From NCBI GenBank assembly GCA_032622095.1, contig CP136062.1:164232875-164296874 (forward strand): a stretch of 64,000 bases of DNA. Reading direction: 5' to 3'. The notes beneath the pieces were generated by a model. It had not been told where the DNA came from. It ran no database searches and saw nothing but the letters and a program-made list of their open reading frames with translations. Shown piece after piece: positions 47,683-58,740 of this stretch. The stretch's first letter is position 1. Every line of letters begins with the position of its first letter. The DNA is from Siphonodentalium dalli. Its lineage: Eukaryota > Mollusca > Scaphopoda > Gadilida > Siphonodentaliidae. Both the position numbers and the translations under genes were made by a program.

Positions 47683-49504
47683 AGCAACCACCCCGGTGGG
47701 TGTTTATACCTAAGGCGTGTGTGAATGATGACGTCATATAATTTTTCTATATATATTTCTATACGATGGAACGATTTTCAGGAAAGAGTGTATGCTATTT
47801 AGCGAAATTTGCACGTGACTTCCGATTAGCAACTGTTTAAAATTGCGGAATCGGAAGTGGAACAACGAGATGAAATGCCACGGCTCATGACGTCATTTAC
47901 GTCATGTTGGCTTCGTAGGTGCAACATTAACCCTTTCACGTTGGGAGACGCGCTAGTGCAGCATTAATGTTTATATTACGGGAGCTGTGCTGGTGCAGCA
48001 TTAACCATTTCACGACGGGAGCTCTGCTGGGCAGCATTAACCCTTTCATGACGGGGAGCTGTGCTGGAGCAGCATTAACCCTTCCATGACGGTAGTTGAA
48101 TTGGTGCAGGATTAGTTATTTCATGAAGGGACCTGCGTTGGTGCAGCATTAAATATTTGATGATGGGAGCGGCGTTGGTGCAGCATTAACTCTTTCATGA
48201 CGGGAGCTGCGCTGGTGCAGCATTAATTATTTCATGAAGGGAGCTGCGTTGGTGCAGCATTAATTATTTGATGATGGGAGCCCGAGTTGGTGCAGCATTA
48301 ACTATTTCATGGCGGGAGCTGCGCTGGTGCAGCATTAATTATTTCACGACGGGAGCTGCGTTGATGATGGGAGCTACGCGCTGGTGCAGCATTAACTATC
48401 TCATGACGGGAGCTGCGCTGGTGCAGCATTAATTATTTGATAACGGGAGCTGCGTTGGTGCAGCATTAACTCTTTCATGGCGGGAGCTGAGCTGGTGCAG
48501 CATTAATTATTTCATGAAGGGAGCTGCGTTGGTGCAGCATTAATTATTTGATGATGGGAGCCCGAGTTGGTGCAGCATTAACTATTTCATGGCGGGAGCT
48601 GCGCTGGTGCAGCATTAATAATTTCACGACGGGAGCTGCGTTGATGATGGGAGCTACGCGCTGGTGCAGCATTAACTATATGATGACGGGAGCTGCGCTG
48701 GTGCAGCATTAATTATTTGATGACGGGAGCTGTGTTGGTGCAGCATTAACTCTTTCATGGCGGGAGCTGAGCTGGTGCAGCATTAATTATTTCATGAAGG
48801 GAGCTGCGTTGATGTAGCATTAATTATTTGATGATGGGAGCCCGAGTTGGTGCAGCATTAACTATTTCATGGCGGGAGCTGCGCTGGTGCAGCATTAATA
48901 ATTTCACGACGGGAGCTGCGTTGATGATGCGAGCTACGCGCTGGTGCAGCATTAACTATCTCATGACGGGAGCTGCGCTGGTGCAGCATTAATTATTTGA
49001 TGACGGGAGCTGCGTTGGTGCAGCATTAACTCTTTCATGGCGGGAGCTGAGCTGGTGCAGCATTAATTATTTCATGAGGGGAGCTGCGTTGGTGCAGCAT
49101 TAATTATTTGATGATGGGAGCCCGAGTTGGTGCAGCATTAACTATTTCATGACGGGATCGGCGTTGGTGCAGCATTAATTATTTGCTGATGGGAGCTGCG
49201 CTGGTGCAGCATTAATTATTTCATGACGGGAGCTGCGTTGGTGCAGCATTAGATATTTGATGATGGGAGCTGCGTTGGTGCAGCATTAACTATTTTATGA
49301 TGGGATCTGTGCTGGTGCAGCATTAACCCTTTCATGACGGGTAGATGTGCTTGTCCAGCATTAACCCTTCCGTGGTGGGAGCTGCATTAGTGCAGCATTA
49401 ACCATTTCATGACGGCAGCTGTGCTAGTGTAGCATTAATTATTTTATGACGGGACCTGCGTTGGTGATGAAAAGCAAATTCGGGATACAGCATGTGTGGT
49501 TGCT
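47683..49504. mobile_element. Satellite-bearing insertion in the left arm only
   Basis: The right arm reads straight through here (about 53142-53148), while the left arm has roughly 1.85 kb extra. The extra DNA begins AGCAACCAC (47683-47691). Its inverse GTGGTTGCT is at 49496-49504, followed by ~28 further bases before homology resumes. A short inverted end repeat suggests a transposed unit, but no clean target duplication is visible. Loss from the right arm is the alternative. Confidence 0.6.
47930..49465. repeat. 37-bp satellite with exact 280-bp higher-order period
   Basis: The basic unit is 'ggtgcagcattaattatttcatgacgggagctgcgct' (about 37 bp). Variant order repeats: 'gggagcccgagttggtgcag' recurs at 280-base steps, with its 'cccgag' at 48281, 48561, 48841 and 49121. 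A variant 'gatgatgggagctacgcgct' appears once in each of the complete 280-bp units. The outer units are more diverged than the central ones, as expected for amplification by unequal exchange. Confidence 0.95.
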
Positions 49505-50680
49505 CCACTACGTGTCACGTATGATTCATATTATTGGTAGAAATATAGTCTAAAATCGTCGGTATAGCGTCAATATAGCTTTATTGGCGAGCTTATTGCA
49601 TCTGTGTATACTAAACAAGCGTGACAACTCATGCATTCGTAATAGTTCTGTCTATGGTGATCTGGTGTGGCCTCGTATACACGAAAGCAATGTGTTCAAA
49701 GTACGTGAGTGCGTGTTTGGTTTACATATATGTGGGTATATTTTAAATATATGCATATGGTAACGTGTTCAAATGTGCACAAGTCTGATTTTGTGCCTAC
49801 TCGTCACATATACGTGTGTATATTTTAAAGTATACAAATGCTCTTTAAGATACGCAGTGCTTTGTACAAATCAATATGTCATTAAATGACTAGTCATAAT
49901 GTCAGGCATTATCAGCCAACTATTTATAGAAATACCCGTTATATGAGATAATATTGTAGCTGACTCTGGAATGCGACCTACCTCAACGGCGAATTGCGCT
50001 CGAATGAAGTAACACATATGATATGAGCCATTATATGGGTCGATGAGGTGTTATCTCAGTATGTCCATACAATATTAGTAAACTACAACCCCTACCTATT
50101 ACCAAGCGAGCGAAACAAACATGACATATCGATTATATATATAGTGATGAATCTATGCCTGGTCTCACAGACAAATGTTCATATTTAGAGTAAATACATA
50201 TGTGTATCCTTTAATGTAATGTCAGCAAATGTATAGAAACGCAGCGTTCAAAATAGTAAAAAGTATACATTTTTACTTAAAATTTCATTGTTTATGGTTA
50301 ATTTCCTGTTATGAAACGTGTCATTTTATAAACGCGTAATACGCAATAAAAAAAAATACCTATTTGACAAAACTTTTAAAAGCAATTATGACTATATTTG
50401 GCGAATAAAAAAAGTGCTATTTGACGTAGTACAACAACGCGAAATGACTACTTTTTTAAACGCGAATTTGAAACAAAACTAATATACAAAAGAATTTTAA
50501 ACTAAACAATAAGTTTGGTTGATGTATTTTCACACAAAGAAGCGCTCTTATGCGATGTAGCGGTATATTACAGAGTTATCGTTCTTTTAGAGGCTAAAAA
50601 AGCGCAGGCCGGCCCCCTCCCTCTCCCCCATTTTAAAATGGGCGGGGTTAGGGGAGCGATCGCGCGTCACGAAAAAATGT

Positions 50681-51990
50681 CATAGAAGAAAAGTATAAGG
50701 CAGAGAAATGGATGGGGAAACGATACAGTATCAGGGGTAATGGGGTATGGGAAATGGGGATGGGATGATATGACCGTGTATAAATCGGAGATGGTAATGG
50801 ATTAGATAACGCTATTGTAATCTACACTGTTCATGGTTTTAAATACATGAAGAAATATATAGCGAAGAGTATAGGAGGCTAGGAAAAGCCACTCAACAGA
50901 GGTTTATACATGTAGATGGTGCAAAAAGGGGAAGGGGTTGGGGGAGCGAGAGGTAAGTAAATGTGAGCAGAAGGGTATAATTTGAGAAAACATTGAGGTG
51001 TAAGCATTACTTTCTTAGGAAAACATTGGGTTTGGTGTGGGAAGAACAGAGGTAAAATGAGAGTTGTACAAAGGGAAAAGGGAGACATGAAAAGAATAAA
51101 AGATGATTATAGGGAGAAGGTAAATGGGATATTGGGTAAAATGAATAGAGGTGTATAGCGGATAGCTTGGGTGGGGGGCATGTACATAATTAAAGTAGAT
51201 GAGATAAGAATGATATGTGGGAACAGAAGGTGTAATCATTGACTATACATGTATACCTAAATCATATGAAATGTAGCTTTGGAAGGAGAGGGGTAACTGT
51301 GATTGCAGGCAGTGATTAGAGGTTAAGAGCCAGCGAGGGCTTACAATGGTATAGAAAATAAAATGGCATTAGGTAGAGGAAAGCAGAGGGAGTGAGAAAA
51401 GAGGACCACAGGGTAAAGGTATACCTAAATCATATGAAATGTGGATTTGGAAGGAGAGGGGTAACCATGATTGCAGACAGTGATTAGAGCCAGCGAGGGC
51501 TTAAAATGGTATAGAAAATAAAATGGCATTAGGTAGAGGAAAGCAGAGGGAGTGAGAAAAGAGGGCCATAGGGGTAAAGGTATAACTAAATCATATGAAC
51601 TGGGGGTGGAGAGGAGAAGAGATGGGTAAAATGGGGACACATATTTAGAATTAAGGCATAAGCAGTTGGTTGGAGACATAGGGGAGGTAATGCGACAAAA
51701 GAGTAAACACGAAGCAGAGAATGAATGGTAAGTATTACGTATATCTGTATGAACTTGGTTTGTGTGTATGAATGCCATAGTAGTCATATAGGGCTAAAAA
51801 GGAGAACACATGCAAAATGGTGTAAACTTATAGGAAATGACAGGGACATAGGGCAAAGAACATGAATGATGCACAGAGTAGCATAAAACTGATGGCTAAG
51901 AAGTTCGGAAGGGAGGGGGTTATATAGGGTCAGTATAAAAGTAGAATTGTGGTAAATATGTAGAATGGTGGTAGTTGTAAAATGGGGGTC
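50681..51990. other. Unique central spacer with strong purine/G strand bias
   Basis: The only part of the element without an inverted partner. The plus strand is rich in G and A and very poor in C over most of its length ('ggggtaatggggtatgggaa', 'gggaaaagggagacatgaaa'). This leaves long open frames on the minus strand (51425-51787, 51784-52158 and others) that are low-complexity Ser/Pro/Tyr/Leu and not convincing genes. It also holds the tandem repeat at 51251-51600. Confidence 0.8.
51251..51600. repeat. ~165-bp tandem repeat in the spacer, two copies plus part
   Basis: Units start 'gtatacctaaatcatatgaa' at 51251 and 51419, with a third partial start at 51580. Each includes 'ggaaggagaggggtaac' and 'aatggcattaggtagaggaa'. 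The second is shortened by a small deletion. Confidence 0.9.
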
Positions 51991-53965
51991 ACATTTTTTC
52001 GTGACGCACGATCGCTCCCCTAACCACGCCACTTTTAAAACGGGGGAGAGGGAGGGGGCCGGCCTGCGCTTTTTTTTAGCCTCTAAAAGAATGATAACTC
52101 TGTAACATACCGCTATATCGTATAAGAGCGCTTCTTTGTGTGAAAATACATCAACCAAACTTATTATTTAGTTTAAAATTCTTTTGTATATTAGTTTTGT
52201 TTCAAATTCGCGTTTAAAAAAGTAGTCATTTCGCGTTGTTGTACTACGTCAAATAGCACTTTTTTTATTCGCCAAATATAGTCATAATAGCGTTTAAAAG
52301 TTTTGTCAAATAGGTATTTTTTTTTGTGCGTATTACACGTTTATAAAATGACACGTTTCATAACAGGAAATTAACCATAAACAATGAAATTTTAAGTAAA
52401 AAATGTATACTTTTTACTGTTTTGAACGCTGCGTTTCTATACATTTGCTGACATTACATTAAAGGATACACATATGTATTTACTCTAAATATGAACATTT
52501 GTCTGTGAGACCAGGCATAGATTCATCACTATATATATATAATCGATATGTCATGTTTGTTTCGCTCGCTTGGTAATAGGTAGGGGGTGTAGTTTACTAA
52601 TATTGTATGGACATACTGAGATAACACCTCATCGACCCATATAATGGCTCATATCATATGTGTAACTTCATTCGAGTGCAATTCTCTGTTGAGGTAGGTC
52701 GCATTCCAGAGTCAGCTACAATATTATCTCATATAACAGGTATTTCTATAAATAGTTGGCTGATAATGCCTGACATTATGACTAGTCATTTAATGACATA
52801 TTGATTTGTACAAAGCACTGTGTATCTTAAAGAGCATTTGTATACTTTAAAATATACACACGTATTTGTGATGAGTAGGCACAAAATCAGACTTGTGCAC
52901 ATTTGAACACGTTACCATATGCATATATTTAAAATATACCCACATATATGTAAACCAAACACGCACTCACGTACTTTGAACACATTGCATTCGTGTATAC
53001 GAGGCCACACCAGATCACCATAGACAGAACTATTACGAATGCATGAGTTGTCACGCTTGTTTAGTATACACGGATGCAATAAGCTCACCAATAAAGCTAT
53101 ATTGACGCTATACCGACGATTTTAGACTATATTTCTACCAATATTACTGCTAAAATGAACGAAAATAATAGAGAAATGACTTATTAAAGAATACATCGAA
53201 TATATGTGTATACACCTTTTGCGAGACCGTCACGTGGTACACGGTTCATCTGTATAACAGACTATCTATAGGAGTCAAAATACATATAATTTATGAAATG
53301 AATACATCGTATACGCTCTTTATTTTGCTCGATGTAATGGAGATTTTAGAGTAATACTATGAATGAACCAGTATACATCAAGCAAATACACGCGTCCACA
53401 CAGTAGGTCTTTTCCACACCAATGTTTTGACGCCTCAGTGTTAACAGAGACCTTGGATTATACGACTGAACGGTAAAAAGAATATGTGTTATGCACATGT
53501 TTTCACATAGTAGGCCTATCGTGAGACTGTCACGTGGTACATGGTTACTCTGTATAACATACTATACGTATAGGAGTTACAATACATATAATTGATGAAA
53601 AGAAATCACTAAGTATTTATACACAAATGTCTACATCATATATGCTCTTTATTTCGCTCCATGTAATGGAGATTTTAGAGTAATAATATGAAATATGACT
53701 AGTATACATCAAGTTGTTGTACGGTTGTTATCATACCGCGTGTCCGTGTATAGTTAAATTGAACGACGGATTTTGATTGGTTGTTATAACTAGTATACTA
53801 AGAAATAAATACTTTCCCCTGATCGTCATTATAGTGCGAACGCTATGTATAGTATGACAAACCGATTGTATAACACTGGTGCTAATTTTGTGAGAGACTC
53901 ACAATCAATACCCCTCCGTGTTGTAGTGGATTACCTCGAATAAACAGAGTGTTTCGTAAGGACTT

Positions 53966-54571
53966 ATGGAGGTAATTGATATGCTACCAGCAGAAATGCG
54001 TCAGAAAGTGTACAAAGCTTTAGTTAACTCATCAACACTACGTGAAGAAATCAAGAATGAATTACAGCAAACTTGGTTTCGAAGGGAAGAGAAGCTAATA
54101 ATAAAGTTAATTTTGGAAGGACATTTTGTTGATGGTAGAGAGAGATTGGAATCTTTGCTGGAGAGAACAGAATTTGAAACAGATTTCTTACTAGATATTG
54201 TGGATCAACTGTTCTCTGACTGTTGGCTAATTAAAGGTATTGCTAAAAATAACGATATACGTGGGATTCGTGAACTTGTTGGAGATAACTTTGTTCGAAT
54301 TTCTGTTTACAAGGACGTGTTTTTCAATGAAAGAAGTCGGATATTCGAAGAAGAAACATCAATATGCGGTTACATCATTCTCCCAGAACCTTGTGAAATT
54401 TTCACGATTGAAAAGATGTTTAATGAACAACTACTATTGGATTACATTGTAAACACAACTAAAACTATTTCAGAACTAGATAGTGAACTCATTTGGAATT
54501 TGGGAATAATCAGGAATTATGGTGATTATACACTGAAAACTAAAAAGCTTGGTTCTGAACCACAGACCTAA
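53966..54571 (+). CDS. Palindrome-arm 201-aa protein of unknown function, right copy
   Basis: The mirror copy of the gene at 46280-46885, intact from ATG to TAA. It has the same predicted features: charged helical N-terminal half, 'CEIFTIEKMFNEQLLLDYIV' in the C-terminal third, basic end ('YTLKTKKLGSEPQT'), no membrane segment and no recognised family. The sequence 'gtttcgtaaggacttATGG' precedes the start and is shared with the left arm, except C for A in one position upstream. Both copies being intact while other arm frames have decayed indicates selection, gene conversion between arms, or both. A role in maintaining the element or in the host cannot be told from sequence. Confidence 0.8.
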   Translation: MEVIDMLPAEMRQKVYKALVNSSTLREEIKNELQQTWFRREEKLIIKLILEGHFVDGRERLESLLERTEFETDFLLDIVDQLFSDCWLIKGIAKNNDIRGIRELVGDNFVRISVYKDVFFNERSRIFEEETSICGYIILPEPCEIFTIEKMFNEQLLLDYIVNTTKTISELDSELIWNLGIIRNYGDYTLKTKKLGSEPQT

Positions 54572-54708
54572 CTCAATGATCACTGACGAGTACCACTTAC
54601 AACCGTAGGCATCGCTTACATGTGTTTGCTGAACATACTGCTAGATACTAGAAATAGGTTACACAGAGCGAGTCAGCAAAACCGGTTCTGTGTGTTAAGT
54701 GATCAAAT

Positions 54709-54714
54709 AATAAA
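54709..54714 (+). promoter_or_regulatory. Poly(A) signal AATAAA for the right 201-codon gene
   Basis: AATAAA about 140 bases after the TAA, at the position mirrored by 46137-46142. Confidence 0.55.
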
Positions 54715-54806
54715 GTATAATTTAACTCAGTTCCTTCTTCTTTAGTCATGAATGTACCCCATGTGCTAAAACATAGCTTACCATTGGGGATATTGGCTGT
54801 GGTGAT

Positions 54807-55016
54807 TTAACCACCGACTAGTTTATTAGAAGCTGTGTTTTGTATAGTGATGTATATGAACACTCCAAACAAAAGTATATACGATAATTGGTTACCAATT
54901 AAAAGTTGAACAGCAATAAAGAGTTCATGTATATGAAATGAACGTCTAAAAAATACATATAGAAAATACACACGTCCATATACCATGTCTTTTCCAGACC
55001 AATGCTTGATACCCAC
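54807..55016 (-). CDS. Arm ORF 3: 69-codon frame with hydrophobic segment, right copy
   Basis: Open from a GTG (no ATG at that position; an internal Met follows at about codon 11) to a TAA. The second half contains 'LLIGNQLSYILLFGVFIYI', which could be a membrane-spanning helix. The left copy has a one-base T-run difference that breaks it. It converges on the 201-codon gene. Evidence for a real protein is limited to openness in one arm. Confidence 0.25.
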   Translation of the reverse strand: MGIKHWSGKDMVYGRVYFLYVFFRRSFHIHELFIAVQLLIGNQLSYILLFGVFIYITIQNTASNKLVGG

Positions 55017-55259
55017 CTATATATACCGTTTTTTAGGGGAAGGAAATGTGTCCCCATACTAGGTCTTTTGTGACATGAGACTGTCACATGGTCAATGGTT
55101 CTTCTGTATAACAGACGATATTTAGAGTATTTAAACTACATATACTTGGTGACAAGAATACTGAACCTCAGTTCCTACTTCTTTAGGCATAAAATCGCTT
55201 GTTATCCCATATATATAAATAGCTTACCGTGTGGTTTATGAACAGAACAAAATGTTTTG

Positions 55260-55560
55260 TAAGACTATAGGTTCATAGGATTACACAGACAAAGACCCTG
55301 TATTTCAGACAATAGATCCATAGAAATATACAGACAAAAGGTCCCGTATTTAAGAAAACAGATCCATATAATTACACTGACAAAGGGTCCCAGAATTAAG
55401 ACAATAGATCCATAGAATTACTCTGACAAAGGGTCCCAGGATTAATACAATAGATCCATAGAATGACAAAGGACCCCAAAATTAAGACTATATGTTCATA
55501 GAAATACAATGACAAAGGGCCCCAAAATTAAGACTATATGTTCATAGAGACAAAGGTCCC
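55260..55560. repeat. ~58-bp tandem repeat, right-arm mirror
   Basis: Units like 'gacaaagggtcccagaattaagacaatagatccatag', mirroring 45330-45600. Confidence 0.85.
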
Positions 55561-55979
55561 ATAAAATGAGGCCGCAATATAGACTGTCTACCTGGATCTT
55601 AGTACGCTTAGTTAGCTTTATCTACCCTCAATATCCTATAGACACGTAATCGATTAGAGAATGAACATCGCTCGGTTAGATTCTATGTCCAAATAAGGCC
55701 ATGGAGACCTATCATATTCCAAGTACATAACATTTATGCATAGTTTTAATATGTTATAATTTGAAAGGAAATTTGCCTTATATATAACAAATACGACTGC
55801 TTTAGACCAGATTTTGACATTCTAAATGATACAAACTAATGCTTGCATATTAGTCAAAGTGAAGAGTGAGGGCGCATTTTCTAAAGTAAATAACACCGTA
55901 TCATTAACAGAAACGAAAAAATCGACTGAGGGTTACAATACTACGAGCGTCTGATTTTATGGACACGCTGCATTAGATT

Positions 55980-57070
55980 TAAATGAGGTGTACCTTTAAG
56001 GTATAATAGTCTGCTATTATAGGAAATGGGAGCCATTTATGAAGTGAATAACAATCAATACCTTCATTTCCTACATGAGTACCTCGAATGAATATGTGAC
56101 GTATAATTTGAAAGACCCAATGAATTAAATGAACTTTATACGGTTGATACGTCCAACCAGATATGTAATGTATTATTTGATTATATAATTTCCGAAAGTG
56201 ACGTGTACCTTTAAGGCACGTGACCCAAATGTGGTCCATTGTATGACGCATTTATGAAGTGAATAACACAACGATTACCTTCATTTCATACAGGATTACC
56301 TCGAATGAACACGCTACGTATAACTTACAAAACGATGGGACCTTCAGATCATATTGAAAATAAAGAGCGTTTTATTAATGAATAATTAGGTTTAAATGAC
56401 GGGTACCTTTAAGGTATGTAAACCAAATGTAGTGTGTCGTCTGAACCATTTCTGGAGTAATGACAAAGCAAAACCCTACATTCTTACATTGCTGCATCGA
56501 ATGAACCTGCGTTTAAATTGAATACCATTTTGATTAAAAAATGAGCTTACTATGGTTGATATGTTCAACCATATATGTAATGTGTTAACTTGTGCATCGA
56601 ATGTACGCGTGACGTATAACTTTAAGGCTAATATGTTAAGAGATGTTGTCATTTAACGTCCATTATGGCAATTTCATATGAATGAAACATGCATATTGCT
56701 AAAATCAATATCAAAATTCAGACAATTTTGAAAATAAAGAGCGTTTTTTATTTATTATTTATAGTTACATTAGGTTTAAATGCTTAATTTTAACAATTTC
56801 ATATGAATGAAAGCATGCATATTGCTAAAATCAATATCAAAATTCAGACAATTTTGAAAATATAGAGCGTTTTTTATTTATTATTTATAGTTACATTAGG
56901 TTTAAATGCTTAATTTTAAACATAACTTTAGTAAACGATAGAGATTCAGACACATTTTGAAAATAAAGAGAGTTTATATCGATGGATATGCAGAATTAGG
57001 TTAAAGTGATGTGTACATTTAAGGTACGTGTCCACAAGTATAATAGTACGCTATATGAATCATTTATGAA
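55980..57070. repeat. Repeated 'gtgtacctttaaggta' and 'aaaataaagagcg' modules, right arm
   Basis: 'g(t/g)gtacctttaaggta/c' occurs at about 55987, 56202, 56400 and 57011 (variant 'gtgtacatttaaggta'). Three of these are followed by 'atttatgaagtgaataac' and 'taccttcat'. 'aaaataaagagcg' or close variants occur at about 56350, 56738, 56860 and 56958. The modules are spaced ~200 bp. Confidence 0.8.
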
Positions 57071-57124
57071 GTGAATAACAAATAAATACCTTCATTCATA
57101 CATTGTTGCATCGAATGTACAATG

Positions 57125-57419
57125 TCAGACGGGACAGGTGGAGATAACTTCAATTTGTTTACACAGAGTGCATATGTCAAATATATTATCGATTGTCCAA
57201 TTGATTAACGCGCATTGAGTAAAAATTTCAAAATGAATTAGATGCAAGCAGATTTTCCAACTGTTCACGCTGTTTCTTTGTGATAAACTTTATATAGTAA
57301 ATGCAACTGTATATAATAGCGTCTATTGAATATCCGCTAGATGTTTGCCAAAGGACATGTTGTCTGATAAAACAGATAAACTTTTGAATATAATTATTTC
57401 CAGAATGCTCGGTTTTCAT
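57125..57419 (-). pseudogene. Arm ORF 2, right copy, one-base insertion
   Basis: The mirror of 43964-44257. It lacks the nonsense codon of the left copy but has an extra T in 'tcattttgaaa', which stops the frame after 63 codons ('LLASNSF'). Past the insertion the left copy's frame continues to the TGA at 57125-57127. Confidence 0.5.
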
Positions 57420-57649
57420 ATTCTAAGAATGCGCGATTTGTGATTCATTTAACCTCTGGAAGGCTCGAATTTTATATGATGTTTAAACATGCTGTTGGAC
57501 GGGAGTGAAATGGTCATATATACACACAACCCATGTATGATTATGTTTGTTAATTGACATTTTGGAAAGCAAACGAGATTTAAGAGAATTTCAATATTTA
57601 TAGCAGTTACACATTCATCATATACATGTGTTGCTCATGTGTGAGGGTG

Positions 57650-58740
57650 TGTGAGGGGAACATTCAACCAGCAAACGCAGCTAACATTCAACCAGACAAA
57701 ACTGCTAATATTCAACCATCGAATGCAGCTAATGGTCAACCAGCGAATGTAGCTAGCATTCAACCAGCGATTACGGGTACGAAAGTTTACTGAAATATGA
57801 TTACTAAACTCCATAAAAACGGCCCTTGGGCCATCACAACATCCTCTTTTTCAGGGCCTGAGAAATAGGTATACATAAGACCCCCGAATAAGACCATATA
57901 ATGGGCCCATAGTAAGACTATAGGGCTAGACAAAGTTATATTTTGAATCGGGAAAAATCCAATTTAATAGTATTTTACATCGCTCGTGTTGTGAGGACAT
58001 TGTATACTGACTTCCAGAACATTCCAAGCACGCATCGGAGAACATTCAACCAGCAAACACAGCTAACATTCAACCAGCGATTACGGGTACGAACGTTTAC
58101 TGAAATATAATTAATAAGCTCCAAAATGACCATCGAAACGGCCCTTCTTCACATATTCAAACAGACATAGCAGTTAATATTCAACCATCAAAAAATGCAG
58201 CTAATAGTCAACCAGTAAATGCAACTAACATTCAACTAGCTATTACGGGTACGAACGTTTACTGAAATATGATTACTAAACTCCAAAAGGACCATCGAAA
58301 AGGCCCTTCTTCACATATTCAACCAGACATAGCAGTTAATATTCAACCATCAAACGCAGCTAATAGTCAACCAGCAAATGCAACTAACATTCAACCCGCA
58401 TTTACGGGTACGAAAGTTAACTGAAATAGGATTACTAAACTACATAAAAATGGTCCTCCTGGGCCATCAAAACATCTTCTTTTTCAGATATGATTACTAA
58501 ACTCCATAAAAACGGCCATTGGGCCATCAAAACATCCGCTTTTCAGGGCCTGGGAAATAGGTATACAGAAGACCCCCCGACTAAAACCATACAATGGGCC
58601 CATCGTAAGACTATAGGGCTAGACAAAGTTATATTTTGAATGGGAAACAAATCCAATTTAATAGTATTCTATACAGCTCATTTTGTGGGGACCTTGTTAC
58701 TGGCTTCCAGAACATTCCAAATAAAGTTATCCATTGATGT
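57650..58740 (-). repeat. 'cattcaaccagc' repeat block, right arm
   Basis: The mirror of 42780-43740, with additional module copies. It carries 'attcaaccagcaaacgcagc', 'ttacgggtacgaa.gttta' and 'gggcccat.gtaagactata'. Confidence 0.8.

Larger units (their letters stand above)
42053..50680 (+). repeat. Left arm of the palindrome (8.6 kb)
   Basis: The arm aligns colinearly, in reverse, with 59495-51991. By eye most shared stretches are above 90-95% identical. Left-only material is the satellite insertion at about 47683-49530. It lacks ~510 bp present at about 56030-56535 and extra 'attcaacc' modules present at 58010-58480 in the right arm. The first 250 bp contain two 'ccttcttaattatttgatag' repeats. 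Confidence 0.9.

Noticed and set aside
47930-49465. CRISPR-like array (regular short repeats).
   Set aside because: The repeats are contiguous variants with no unique spacers and the genome is eukaryotic; it is a satellite. The same applies to 25913-26103 and 62771-63210.
51425-52158. Minus-strand frames of 120 and 124 codons in the spacer as genes.
   Set aside because: They arise from strand composition (few G on the minus strand, hence few stop codons), are low-complexity, and overlap tandem repeats.
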